Part shown: one piece after another, positions 32,601 to 40,613 of the stretch | Layout: each line of letters begins with the position of its first letter | Numbering within the stretch: the first letter of the stretch is position 1 | Assembly: GCA_903927905.1 (NCBI GenBank) | Contig: CAIYOY010000391.1 | Span: 1 to 59,300, forward strand | Length of the DNA stretch: 59,300 nt | From: an uncultured Verrucomicrobiales bacterium | Lineage (GTDB): Bacteria > Verrucomicrobiota > Verrucomicrobiia > Limisphaerales > Palsa-1400 | Reading direction: 5' to 3' | Position numbers and translations under genes: made by a program | Notes under the pieces: generated by a model | Databases searched by the model: none | What the model saw: the letters and a program-made list of their open reading frames with translations, nothing else | Told to the model about the DNA's origin: nothing

Positions 32601-33891
32601 CGCGGCGTTTGCGGCGTTGCGGAAGATCAGCGATGAAAAATCCATCGCCGCGCTTCGTCCGTTGGCCAAAGCTCCCAATACAATGGCGATCCGGCGTCCG
32701 GCGGTGCTGGCGCTGGCCGCCATGAGTTTGACCAATGCCGGCCCGGCGGCAGTGACTTTGTTGCAAGATACGACGAAGGAAGACGAGGCGCTGAGCCTGT
32801 GGCGTGAGTTGTTAAATAATAAAGGGGCCTCGGAAGTTTTAGCCAAGGCGTTGCCGGTCAGCGGATTTTCGGCGGTGGCGGGCAAGGCGGGTTTGCGCGC
32901 GGCCCGGGAAACCGCCAAATCAGAGACGGAATTGGTCATGGCTTTGACTCGCGCGGCGGGTTTGCAGGACGCTGACACGATGCTCACCACCAATGAAATC
33001 AAACAATTGGTGGAAGAGGTGGTCGCCCATGGGAACGCGGCCCACGGTGAAAAAATCTTCCGGCGCGCGCAACAAAGTTGCACCAGTTGTCATGCCATCG
33101 GTGGAGTCGGTGGCAAAGTCGGGCCGGATTTGACTTCGATCGGCGCGAGCGCTCAGGTGGATTATTTGGTGGAGTCGGTATTTTATCCGAACAAACAAAT
33201 CAAAGAAGGCTACCACGCTTATCTGGTGGAGACGGTGGATGGTGAGGATTTGTCCGGCATTTTTGTCCGTGAGAACAGCGAGGAATATGTTATCCGCACC
33301 TCGGGCGACAAAGAAGTTTCGATTCCCAAAAAGCAGATCAAAAGTAAAAAACTGGGCGGCTCGCTGATGCCGTCGGGCTTGGTGGATGCGCTGACGCATC
33401 AGGAACAGTTGGATCTGTTCCGGTTTCTTTCGGAGCTGGGGAAACCTGGTCCATTCGATGCCTCGAAAGGAAATGTGGCGCGCTATTGGAAGGTGGCGGC
33501 GGACTCGATTCATGCGGAACAATTCGGTGACAAGGCGTTTATCAGCTCTGACTTGTCTGGCGCGGAATGGCACAGTGTTTTCTCCTTGGTGGATGGACGC
33601 GTGCCGAAAAAAGAATGGCATGTGGCGGGAACGCCGGATCACAGCGGGTCGGTGCCGCATTATTATATCGGCACGAAATTCCGCTCGGTCAAAGCCGGGG
33701 TCTGTCATTTTAAATTTCCTGAGGCGGCTGGTGCAGCGGTGTGGATTGATGGGAAGGCGGTTCCGGTCCATGAAACGATCAGCACGGAGCTTTCATCGGG
33801 GATACATACCATTGTCATCAAATTTGATGCGCAAAAAGTTCCGGACTTTATCAGATTGAGTTCGGATGATGGGACGTTTTTGGGGAATTGA
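29611..33891 (+). CDS. PVC-type propeller/HEAT/cytochrome c protein with N-terminal SGNH-like domain
   Basis: A 1426-aa exported protein: signal peptide (1-26); SGNH-like domain (about 27-235) where the GDS serine is Thr43 (LLGDTLIE) and the C-terminal block reads DNGIH with Asn210 at the usual Asp position; PVC membrane-bound dehydrogenase propeller (about 335-690; DFEVEPGFEISLWAENP, FGPDGALYIADW); HEAT-like repeats (about 700-1120); a heme-binding domain with CTSCH at 1157-1161; and a C-terminal beta domain. This is the TIGR02604/TIGR02603 architecture of planctomycetes and verrucomicrobia, thought to oxidise sugars and pass electrons to heme in the periplasm. The substrate is unknown. There is no sign of damage over 4.3 kb. 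Confidence 0.88.
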   Translation: MSHRLQIKWVLLCSAFLLSASVLAAAESFAVREGDRIVLLGDTLIEREQSSSWLETVLYSRFADRHFIVRNLGWSADTPAGESRASFDFAEADKGFQALTNKVAEEKPTVIFLGYGMASSFDGAPGLPKFKTDLNRLIDALQKNGPVRFVIFSPIRHQKLAPPLPDPARHNKELELYTSALLEIARQRGFPFVDLFHWQPSGAARDNSDNGIHLTPAGYQSLAREVERQLGWKLQSFKGSAKQEEQIRQIAMQKNTLFFDRWRPQNETYLFGFRKHEQGQNAKEITQFDPLIEAAEQKIYALQDVIAGKIKHAPESKVSKPQASDAPYKLAPLPKPDFEVEPGFEISLWAENPLMAKPIQMNFDPQGRLWVASSEIYPQITPGQKANDKIIILEDTKGTGHADKSTVFADGLFIPTGVEPGDGGCYVGQSTELLHLMDTDGDGKADKKRVVLSGFGTEDTHHIVHTLRWGHDGMLYFDQSIYIHSHLETPNGVVRLNSGGVFHLRPPTMELDVFVRGFCNPWGHQFDEFGESFITDGAGGGGINFGIPGATYFTYANMRREMASVSPGKYPKFCSLEIIRSQQFPDDFQGNFLTADFRAHRIARFSINEDGAGYVTKEMSDFVRSTNVTFRPIDLKFGPDGALYIADWSNPIINHGEVDFRDARRDHEHGRIWRVTAKGRPLLPKQNLIKAKNEKLFAELLSPNANTAQQARRVLTERGTAILGDLKKWTRQQTEDEALMQALWMYQSLNVRNDGLLDKVLAAQDGKIRAAGVRVLSFWTRPNDMEVYQRLLMDSHPRVRLEALRAVATIPSLRAAELVLSVTDKPMDPFVDYAAWLSINDLAASWVDGVKSGAWPVEGREKQLEFGLNAIMPGLAGEALTALLEKQPLTSDGKGPWIELIGRAGTPHELQLLYDKVLRREFKDAALLRALAALQSASDSRGKLPTEKLADIGNFFDGRNDAVRVAAIHLAESWKAGVADKLIALAGSADTSAAVRDAAFAALRKISDEKSIAALRPLAKAPNTMAIRRPAVLALAAMSLTNAGPAAVTLLQDTTKEDEALSLWRELLNNKGASEVLAKALPVSGFSAVAGKAGLRAARETAKSETELVMALTRAAGLQDADTMLTTNEIKQLVEEVVAHGNAAHGEKIFRRAQQSCTSCHAIGGVGGKVGPDLTSIGASAQVDYLVESVFYPNKQIKEGYHAYLVETVDGEDLSGIFVRENSEEYVIRTSGDKEVSIPKKQIKSKKLGGSLMPSGLVDALTHQEQLDLFRFLSELGKPGPFDASKGNVARYWKVAADSIHAEQFGDKAFISSDLSGAEWHSVFSLVDGRVPKKEWHVAGTPDHSGSVPHYYIGTKFRSVKAGVCHFKFPEAAGAAVWIDGKAVPVHETISTELSSGIHTIVIKFDAQKVPDFIRLSSDDGTFLGN

Positions 33892-33894
33892 GGA

Positions 33895-33985
33895 CGGAGA
33901 TTTTTTAACCGCAAAGAACGCATAGACCGCAAAGAAGAGAATTCATCCGCGAATTTCGCCAATTGACGCGAATGAAAAGAAGGAA
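33895..33985. repeat. Dispersed CGCAAAGAACGCA-type repeat
   Basis: ACCGCAAAGAACGCATAGACC and then GAATTCATCCGCGAATTTCG share the words of the repeat patches at 28254-28455, 40531-40602 and 54421-54490. It lies in the 113-bp gap between two convergent genes and has no coding potential. Confidence 0.6.
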
Positions 33986-34004
33986 ATATTTTTCAGGGCA
34001 CCGT

Positions 34005-35957
34005 TTACGGTTGGACGAACGGAGGCATTGGGCAGTCGAGGGTTTCGGCGATGGTGCGGAGGAGTTCGGCTTCGGATTCCTGGATGATGCCGTCGGCGGC
34101 GACGACTTGGGCGCAGGCGTTGATGATGTTCTTTTTGATTTGAGGGACGGCTTGGTCGAGGCGATTTAAGGCGGCGTCGGTTTGCTCGAGGTCGCATTGA
34201 TCGGCGGGGAGGAGGTTGAAGTTTATTTGGACGATGCGGGCCAGAAAGGCGGCGCCTTGTTGGAAGGCGTCGAGGACTTTGGCGGGGTCTTCCTGTCCAG
34301 CGTAAGCGAGGGCGGAGAGGAGGATGTCGCAATCGGCGGAGACGCCTTTCAGGGAGTAGTATTGGATGGAAGGTTTGCGCGCGCCGAAGAATTTAGTGTC
34401 GAGATGGCGCAACACGATTTTGCGCAGCATGTATTCGAACAAGTCCACCTGGCCGTCGCTTTCGATGAGTGGATCGAGGGTTTTTTTGAATTGCTGGTAT
34501 TGGTCAGGAGAAAGTTGGCGCAAGGCAGGAAGCGCAAGATCCACGAGCGGAAGTTTTGCGTGGCTGGCGATGGAGGTAACGTCAGGCAGGATGCGCCCGG
34601 TTTCTGCACGAATGGCTTCGGAGGTGTTTTGTGCGACCAAGGCGAGTTGTTGGTCGCGTTCGGTGGCATCGGTGGAAATTAATAACGCGTAAATCAACGC
34701 TGAGGCACCGAAGGGTTCGCGGGCGGCTTGCCGGATGGAATCGGGAATATTTTGACGAAACTCTTGGGCATAATGCAAATGGGCCGGGGCGGGTTTTCCG
34801 GTGTGGGCCATGGCGGCGGTGGCGGTGATCGTCGGCATGATTCGGCCCAAGTCAGCCAAGCCACCGGGTAGATCGTCGTTGGGAATTATGTCAATATAAG
34901 GGTGCGAAGGAGCGGAAGTCCGCGCCACTTCAACCATTTCGCCCACATGAGGAAATTGGCCGTCAAATGCAGGATCCAGGGTCTTGATGCGTTCAGCCAG
35001 GGGCGGATGGGTGGCAAACAGGTCGAACAACGGGGGCTCGATACCATTGCTGAAAAACATGTGCGAAGCTTCGCTGGCGTGATTTGCGTCCAGCCGCGAG
35101 CCAAAGCTGAGTCCACCGATTTTTTTTAACGCCCCGGCGAGGCCGGCGGGATTACGGGTGAATTGGACGGAAGAGGCATCCGCCAGGAATTCGCGTTGCC
35201 GGCTCACTGCCGCCCGGATCAATTGGCCGAATAACGACCCCACCCAACCGACGATGATCAGAACCAAGCCAAATAATGGCAGCGCATTTTTGCGGTCATT
35301 CGAGCGCAACAGAACGCGACCGATAAAAGTCAGGCAGACAATCCCAAAAATGATTCCCATCAAACGCAAGTTCAGGCGCATGTCGCCATTGAGGATGTGG
35401 CTGAATTCGTGACCGATGACCCCTTGCAGTTCGTCGCGGGTCAGAAGTTTTATGGCGCCACGAGTGACGCAAACGACGGCATCCCCCGTGGAATGGCCGG
35501 CGGCGAAAGCATTGATGGCGGTCTCATTGCGCATGATATAGACGCTGGGCACCGGCACGCCGGAAGCGATGGCCATTTCTTCGACGATATTCAGGAGCTT
35601 CCGTTCGTCTGGATCGGTGGTATTGGGTGGAACAAGTTCGCCCTCCATCATATCCGCCACTGCGCTTCCGCCACTGGCCAGTTCCAGTGATTTAATGATG
35701 CTGCCAATGATAATGATGGCGAGTGTGCCGAGGGCGACAAAGGCGAAGAGTTGGGGCTTCCACCAAGTCAATTCGACATTCTGGTAAAGATTCCGATCGT
35801 AAGAACGATAACGGCCATGGTGCAACAAGGCTCCATAGAAAATAACGACCGACGCCAGATAAAGCGTGACGATGAGCCCGGTCATGCCCGCGATGAAATA
35901 GCCGATGAGCAACGTGGTGTTGCGGCGGGCTTTTTCTTGTTGAGCGAAGAAGTCCAT
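34005..35957 (-). CDS. M48 family membrane metalloprotease (HtpX/LemA-partner type)
   Basis: A 650-aa protein. Two N-terminal membrane helices (about 15-45 and 70-90) precede a peptidase M48 domain with the zinc motif HEFSH at residues 183-187, two further membrane helices after it, and a glutamate ligand in REFLADASSVQF. The remaining 300 residues form a helical tail of unknown role. The LemA gene lies directly upstream on the same strand, and LemA-M48 pairs are widespread. Probable role: membrane protein quality control. The gap to LemA (130 bp) holds a simple repeat. Confidence 0.87.
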   Translation of the reverse strand: MDFFAQQEKARRNTTLLIGYFIAGMTGLIVTLYLASVVIFYGALLHHGRYRSYDRNLYQNVELTWWKPQLFAFVALGTLAIIIIGSIIKSLELASGGSAVADMMEGELVPPNTTDPDERKLLNIVEEMAIASGVPVPSVYIMRNETAINAFAAGHSTGDAVVCVTRGAIKLLTRDELQGVIGHEFSHILNGDMRLNLRLMGIIFGIVCLTFIGRVLLRSNDRKNALPLFGLVLIIVGWVGSLFGQLIRAAVSRQREFLADASSVQFTRNPAGLAGALKKIGGLSFGSRLDANHASEASHMFFSNGIEPPLFDLFATHPPLAERIKTLDPAFDGQFPHVGEMVEVARTSAPSHPYIDIIPNDDLPGGLADLGRIMPTITATAAMAHTGKPAPAHLHYAQEFRQNIPDSIRQAAREPFGASALIYALLISTDATERDQQLALVAQNTSEAIRAETGRILPDVTSIASHAKLPLVDLALPALRQLSPDQYQQFKKTLDPLIESDGQVDLFEYMLRKIVLRHLDTKFFGARKPSIQYYSLKGVSADCDILLSALAYAGQEDPAKVLDAFQQGAAFLARIVQINFNLLPADQCDLEQTDAALNRLDQAVPQIKKNIINACAQVVAADGIIQESEAELLRTIAETLDCPMPPFVQP

Positions 35958-35967
35958 GGTTAGGGGG

Positions 35968-36029
35968 AATGACTAATGACTAAGTCCGAATGACGAAAGA
36001 ATGATTTAATGACCAAATGACGAATGAGC
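35968..36029. repeat. Degenerate AATGAC(T/G) heptad repeat
   Basis: About eight variants of AATGACT/AATGACG run in tandem, with 7-8 bp periodicity, between the LemA and M48 genes. It contains no ORF. Confidence 0.65.
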
Positions 36030-36087
36030 ACGGGCCGGTTCGTGCATTGGATCAGGCCGCTGGTTGTTTCATTATTGTTCATGGTAC

Positions 36088-36669
36088 TCAAAAGTTGACG
36101 TTGACCGCTTGTTTTTCTTCGGCGTTTTGCACGAGGAAAAGTTCCGCCGGACCGAAACCGAAATTGTTGGCGATCAGATTGGAGGGGAATAATTCGCGCC
36201 GGGTGTTGTAGAAGGTGACGGTGTCGTTGTAGGCCTGCCGGGCGAAGGCCACGCGGTTTTCCGCCGAGGTCAGTTCTTCCATGAGGTTTTTCATCAGGCT
36301 GTTGGCTTTGAGATCGGGATAGGATTCCGCCACGGCGAAGAGCCGGCCCAAGGTTCCAGTCAGTGTGGTTTCTGCGCTGGATAATTCACGCATGGCGGTG
36401 GGGTCGCCGGGTTTGGCGGCGGCTTTGGTGTTGGCGGCGGTGGCGGCGGCGCGGGCGCTGGTGACTTCTTCGAGAGTGTTGCGTTCGTGTTTGATGTAGC
36501 CTTTGGCGGTTTCGACGAGGTTGGGAATGAGATCGTAACGCCGTTTGAGCTGGACATCGATTTGCGCGTAGGCATTGCGGTAGCGGTTGCGCAAGGTGAC
36601 CAGTCCATTGTACGCACCGATGATCAATGCGGCCACGACGACCAAAAATAGTATCAGACCAATTGCCAT
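36088..36669 (-). CDS. lemA: LemA family protein
   Basis: A 193-aa protein with a single N-terminal membrane helix (ILFLVVVAALIIGAYNGLV) followed by the LemA signature (RNRYRNAYAQIDVQLKRRYD, LIPNLVETAKGY) and long helices to an end in AEEKQAVNVNF. LemA proteins are anchored with a helical domain whose function is unclear and are usually paired with an M48 protease or TPM-domain gene. Here the M48 gene follows downstream. Length and start fit the family. Confidence 0.92.
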   Translation of the reverse strand: MAIGLILFLVVVAALIIGAYNGLVTLRNRYRNAYAQIDVQLKRRYDLIPNLVETAKGYIKHERNTLEEVTSARAAATAANTKAAAKPGDPTAMRELSSAETTLTGTLGRLFAVAESYPDLKANSLMKNLMEELTSAENRVAFARQAYNDTVTFYNTRRELFPSNLIANNFGFGPAELFLVQNAEEKQAVNVNF

Positions 36670-36772
36670 AATTCGTGCGGTTCTTTTGCTGCTTCACTGC
36701 TAAGGCAATTGAGGGTTGGGGGCAATTACAATCTCAGGCAATTCTTCCACTGGGTGAAAATTATCCTTCGGT

Positions 36773-37069
36773 TTAAATTTCCGGCTCTCCTTTGGCCCCA
36801 TGCCAGAAGCGCAGGACATAAATTGCTTTTGGATCGGCTTTGATTTCATAGATGATCCGAAATGGGCCGTGAATGATTTCGCGGACGGAAGGATCATCTG
36901 TTTCCGGGACAACGCGCCCGCGTTCGGGGAAAGTGCCGATGGAAAGCGCGCAGTCAATCAATTCATGGCCGAAAGATCGCGCCCGGTCAGGATTGTCTGT
37001 GGCGATGAAGGTGACAACGGACTTCAGATCGTCCAAGGATTGCGGGGTGAGGATTACTTTGAAGACCAT
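36773..37069 (-). CDS. RelE/ParE-family toxin
   Basis: A 98-aa protein with the ParE/RelE fold pattern: FKVILTPQSLDDLKSVVTFI, then the basic and aromatic strands GPFRIIYEI and IYVLRFWHGAKG at the C-terminus. Such toxins block gyrase (ParE) or cleave mRNA (RelE). The GPFRIIYEI strand favours ParE-like. Its start overlaps the antitoxin gene by 16 bp. The pair forms a type II module in which the antitoxin is translated first. Confidence 0.83.
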   Translation of the reverse strand: MVFKVILTPQSLDDLKSVVTFIATDNPDRARSFGHELIDCALSIGTFPERGRVVPETDDPSVREIIHGPFRIIYEIKADPKAIYVLRFWHGAKGEPEI

Positions 37070-37239
37070 GAGTCCACCAGCTTATGGGCCTCTTCCACTG
37101 AGACGCCTTCGTTTCGGCTGGCTTGTTCGCGGGCGGTTTGGAGACCGGCGAGCAATTCAATTTCCCGCGCGATTTCTGGCAGGGGCATACCTTCCGGGAG
37201 TTTGGCAACCAACTCCATCACCATTTCTTTGCTGCTCAT
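37054..37239 (-). CDS. Antitoxin of the ParE/RelE-type module
   Basis: A 61-aa protein (MSSKEMVMELVAKLPEGMPL, with helical PEIAREIELLAGLQTAREQA and an acidic C-terminus ending AHKLVDSWSS). The size, charge and helical content fit a type II antitoxin, and it overlaps the toxin by 16 bp. It is hidden inside a much longer minus-strand reading frame that is antisense to the DnaJ gene. The ATG at 37239 is the sensible start. The helical C-terminal part probably wraps the toxin. The DNA-binding fold is not clear to me. Confidence 0.75.
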   Translation of the reverse strand: MSSKEMVMELVAKLPEGMPLPEIAREIELLAGLQTAREQASRNEGVSVEEAHKLVDSWSSK

Positions 37240-37326
37240 ACGATTATTGTCCGCTTTCATCCGCAAAAATGCAAGATTTGGAATTTGCGCCCGCGCCGGA
37301 TTGACGCCAGATTGTGGGCCTGAACG

Positions 37327-38343
37327 ATGCCAGTTGAATTTAAAGATTATTACAAAACGCTCGGCGTGCCGCGCACGGCCAGCAGCGATGATATCCGCAA
37401 AGCGTTTCGCAAGCTCGCGCGCCAATATCATCCCGACGTCGCCAAGGACAAGAAAACGGCGGAAGAAAAATTCAAGGAGATCAACGAGGCCAATGAAGTT
37501 TTGAGCGATGCGGACAAGCGGAAAAAATACGACACGCTCGGGGCGGATTGGAAGACCGGGGGGCAACAGCCGCCACCCGGTGGTGGGCAGGCTTATCGCA
37601 CGCATACCTGGCGCAGCGGTCAGCCGGGTGGGCAGGAGGATTTTGAATTTGGCGGGACGGGCTTCAGTGATTTTTTTGAACAATATTTCAGCGGACGCCA
37701 GGGTCGGGACAGTTATCGTGAAGCCGGCACGGAGAAGGGCCAGGATGTGGAAGGTGTTTTGATGGTGACTTTGGAAGAGGCGATGGCGGGATCGGTGCGG
37801 GCCATCAGTGTTCGGCGCAATGGCGTTTGTCCGGAGTGCCAGGGTTCCGGGATCAAAGGTCGGCGCACTTGTCCGACGTGCGGTGGAGCGGGGGAAGTTT
37901 CCACCACGCAAACGCATCAGGTAAAAATTCCGGCTGGAGTGCGCGATGGACAAAAACTGCGCATCGCCGGTCGCGGCGATCCCGGCAGCGGCGGCGGGCC
38001 GGCGGGAGATTTGTATTTGCGCGTGCGGCTGGCGAGTCATCCGGATTTCCGGGTGGAGGGCGCGGACCTGTACTACGACTTGGATCTGGCACCGTGGGAA
38101 GCGGCTTTGGGCGCAAGCATTTCGGTGCCGACGCTCAGCGGATCGGTCAGCATCAAAATTCCGGCGGGCACACAGAACGGGCAACGATTGCGGGTTAAGT
38201 CGCGAGGTTTGCCGGGGCGGAATAATGATCCGGGCGATCTTTACGTGGTCGCGCGCGTGCAGATGCCGAAAGAAATCGGTGAGAAAGAAAAAGCGGCGTG
38301 GGAACAATTGGCGAAGGAATCGAAATTTAATCCGCGGGCGTAA
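37327..38343 (+). CDS. DnaJ-like co-chaperone with a reduced zinc finger
   Basis: A 338-aa J-domain protein: J domain at 7-70 with HPD at 35-37, a Gly/Phe- and Gln/Pro-rich linker (about 75-130), then the C-terminal substrate-binding domains. Between them only two zinc-binding CxxCxGxG units remain (Cys168/Cys171 and Cys182/Cys185) instead of the four of classical DnaJ, while CbpA has none. It is therefore intermediate. It should stimulate DnaK ATPase and deliver clients. No dnaK is nearby. Transcribed divergently from the toxin-antitoxin pair. Confidence 0.87.
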   Translation: MPVEFKDYYKTLGVPRTASSDDIRKAFRKLARQYHPDVAKDKKTAEEKFKEINEANEVLSDADKRKKYDTLGADWKTGGQQPPPGGGQAYRTHTWRSGQPGGQEDFEFGGTGFSDFFEQYFSGRQGRDSYREAGTEKGQDVEGVLMVTLEEAMAGSVRAISVRRNGVCPECQGSGIKGRRTCPTCGGAGEVSTTQTHQVKIPAGVRDGQKLRIAGRGDPGSGGGPAGDLYLRVRLASHPDFRVEGADLYYDLDLAPWEAALGASISVPTLSGSVSIKIPAGTQNGQRLRVKSRGLPGRNNDPGDLYVVARVQMPKEIGEKEKAAWEQLAKESKFNPRA

Positions 38344-38399
38344 ATGTTTTCTGCGACAATTTGGAGATAAGAAGGAAAAATTAGCGCTGCGCGGAGAGA

Positions 38400-38446
38400 G
38401 TTCGTCCTCATCCCGGCCTTCTCCTCCAGGAGAAGGAGAGAAACAT
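38400..38446. repeat. Short dispersed repeat with CTCCTCCAGGAGAAGGAG palindrome
   Basis: A CTTCTCCTCCAGGAGAAG palindrome in CCGGCC context lies between a co-chaperone gene and a convergent gene. A related palindrome (CTCTCCTCCGAGGAGAG) occurs near 28618-28634. It may serve as a terminator for the co-chaperone gene. Confidence 0.5.
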
Positions 38447-38498
38447 TCGCCGTCTTCGGGCTATAATTTAGGGTTTTTTCTATATAATAGCTTCGGCC

Positions 38499-40328
38499 CT
38501 ACCATTCCCACTGCATCAATTGCGTCCTGCTGCCGAAATAAATTCCGCTTTCCGTCACTGCGAAGCCGCAGGTAATTGGGTCGGGACTGCGGGCAACTTC
38601 GGTGATGGCATAGGTATCGGGATTGATCTTGAAAATGCTTTTTTGCGTCAGGCCGTAAAGACAGTCGTGCGGCGCGTAGTAAGCCAAAGAGATTTCCTGC
38701 ACCCGGCCCAACGGCGATTTTTCCTGATGCAACACTTCATGTGTTTTTGGGCCGAGCACGAAAATCGTTTCTGACGGATAAGAAACACCGAAGAGTTTTC
38801 CGTGCGCTGCGGTCAAAGCGACCATTCCGTGATCGCCCGGGATGATGACACTTTCCCAGTCTTTGCGTTTGGTTTTCGGATTCCATCCGAAGAGGACACA
38901 TTCTTTGGCCACGGTTTGCCCGCCGCCACCGGCGGCGATGTCTGAGCCGCCAAATATTTTTTTCGTCACCGGTTCGTAGCACAACGCCGAGATGCCCTGA
39001 TTAGTCACGATGTTGCGATAGTTTTCGGTGACGGCATCGGCCTTGGGATCGTAGATGCCGAGAGCGCCGCCGACTTCGCCATACGGCGGCAGGCTGCCGA
39101 CATAAATGCGTTTGTCCGGGCCGATGATCATGGCGCGTGGACGCAAGTGGCCATCGCCCATGTAGCCAAAACCGCGCGGGTTATCATTGTGGGTCGGGCC
39201 GAAGTGCCACGGTTTTTTTGGATCGTAGATGCTGAGAAATCCGCGCGGATAGGCGCAGGAATAAAGCAGCTTGCCATCGGTGGCGAAGGAATAAACTTCC
39301 GCGCCAGTGGTCGGGCCGAGATCGCGGAGCTTTTTGTCGGCGGGATTACAATCAAAAATTTCCAGCGGCAAAACAGAACTGCCGTAAATGCGTCCGCTCG
39401 GTCCGGCGGCGACAGTAAAAATAGCGGTGCCGACGCTGTCGAAGGGCACGTGTTTATCTTCGGTCGCGCCATTGGTGGAAATCAAGGTGTAAACAATATT
39501 TCCATTTTCCGGACGGTCGTTGGTGATGGAGCGGCCATCGTGCAAAACTGGCAGCGGTTGAGCGGGCGAACCGGCCACTTCCGTCAGAGTGTCGCCTTCA
39601 ATGCGAAAAGTTTTTGCGCCAATTCTGGCATAGACTTGATCGTTTACTTGGGAAACCGTGGCGTTTCCGAGCGGACGTTCGTTATCGGCGAGCAGCGGGG
39701 TGACTTTTCCGGTGGTGGGATTGTAACGGGCAACTTGGGCGTGTACGGTCCCGATGCCGATATAAACCGAGCCATTGGTCGAACTGGCGATGCTGCGGGC
39801 GTACATTTCGTGTTCGTCCAAGCGCGCGAGGTCTTCGGATTTTCCGGTGGCTGGATTGTATCGAACGAGTCGTGCATGAGGATACGTGCAGCCGTAAAGC
39901 CAGCCGTCGGCTCCCAGGGTGAGATGCCAAATATAAGTTTCCGTGGCGCTTGGTTTGCCCAGCGAAACCAATCCTTTCTCCGGTTGTCTGGGATCGAACT
40001 TCAAAAGATAACCGCTTTCCCAGGTGCCGAGATAAACGCATTTATCCGGCGCAATGATCATGGCCCAGGCGCCTTCGCCCATCGGAGCATTGAATTGCCG
40101 CGATCGGCCTGATTGCGGGTCCACTTGCAACAGAAACAATTTGCTGCCCGCCTGCGAGCAATTGAAATAAATCACTTCGCGCCCGGTTTCATCCACGCCC
40201 ACTTCCGAGCCCATGACCATGACGGATTTGACCGGAATGCCGAGCTTATGGAATTGCCCGGCCTGAACGGGTAGCGCGATCAATAATAATACCATCCACC
40301 GGCCAATCCGAAATAATTTGGAAGTCAT
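38499..40328 (-). CDS. Secreted beta-propeller protein of unknown function
   Basis: A 609-aa exported protein. The signal peptide (hydrophobic LFRIGRWMVLLLIALPVQAG) is followed by repeated propeller blades, each about 45-60 residues, marked by YNPATGKSE, YNPTTGKV, FDPRQPEKG, YDPKKPWHFG and IYDPKADAV turns. There is no Asp box and no catalytic signature that I recognise. Similar proteins in PVC bacteria are annotated only as hypothetical or SMP-30-like. ATG 40328 is used, because the longer start at 40331 is a TTG adjoining it. It stands alone and is convergent with the DnaJ-like gene. Confidence 0.72.
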   Translation of the reverse strand: MTSKLFRIGRWMVLLLIALPVQAGQFHKLGIPVKSVMVMGSEVGVDETGREVIYFNCSQAGSKLFLLQVDPQSGRSRQFNAPMGEGAWAMIIAPDKCVYLGTWESGYLLKFDPRQPEKGLVSLGKPSATETYIWHLTLGADGWLYGCTYPHARLVRYNPATGKSEDLARLDEHEMYARSIASSTNGSVYIGIGTVHAQVARYNPTTGKVTPLLADNERPLGNATVSQVNDQVYARIGAKTFRIEGDTLTEVAGSPAQPLPVLHDGRSITNDRPENGNIVYTLISTNGATEDKHVPFDSVGTAIFTVAAGPSGRIYGSSVLPLEIFDCNPADKKLRDLGPTTGAEVYSFATDGKLLYSCAYPRGFLSIYDPKKPWHFGPTHNDNPRGFGYMGDGHLRPRAMIIGPDKRIYVGSLPPYGEVGGALGIYDPKADAVTENYRNIVTNQGISALCYEPVTKKIFGGSDIAAGGGGQTVAKECVLFGWNPKTKRKDWESVIIPGDHGMVALTAAHGKLFGVSYPSETIFVLGPKTHEVLHQEKSPLGRVQEISLAYYAPHDCLYGLTQKSIFKINPDTYAITEVARSPDPITCGFAVTESGIYFGSRTQLMQWEW

Positions 40329-40406
40329 CAACGTCTTTGACTACCTGAAGCCCGACCACATTCATACTCCTCTTTTAATTTGGCAGTAAGCTGCTTTGCG
40401 GGAAAA

Positions 40407-40515
40407 CGGAGCGCGGGTCTGTGACCCGCAGCAGCGTGAAATTGGAAAGACGCTTTGAATAACTCTACCACCTTCTGCCTGGCGAAGCTGCTGCGGGTCA
40501 CAGACCCGCGCTCCG
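40407..40515. repeat. Miniature inverted-repeat element, 29-bp arms
   Basis: Arms at 40407-40435 and 40487-40515 are perfect 29-bp reverse complements around a 51-bp spacer. Each arm also contains its own small palindrome GCGGGTCTGTGACCCGC. Arm length equals that of the element at 2372-2471, but arm sequence differs. The spacer holds an AAGACGCTT word also present in the other element. It occupies most of a 285-bp gap. Confidence 0.8.
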
Positions 40516-40530
40516 TCAAAGCAACCCATT

Positions 40531-40602
40531 TTGAATTTCGCGTCTTTCGCGGGCACCCATTTTTCCTTTGCGTTCCATGCGTTCTTTGCGGTTAAATTGC
40601 CT
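40531..40602. repeat. Dispersed TTCGCGTCTTTCGCGGG / GCGTTCTTTGCGGTTAA repeat
   Basis: Contains the reverse complement of the ACCGCAAAGAACGC block seen at 33900, plus a TTTCGCGTCTTTCGCGGG block like that at 28437-28455. It lies just upstream of an FAH-family gene, so it may lie within its promoter region. Confidence 0.6.
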
Positions 40603-40613
40603 TTCTATTTTAC

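Noticed and set aside
37054-38307. A 417-codon minus-strand open frame antisense to the DnaJ-like gene
   Set aside because: Its sequence is low-complexity Arg/Pro-rich and mirrors the plus-strand gene. Only its last 61 codons (37054-37239) resemble a real protein, the antitoxin.
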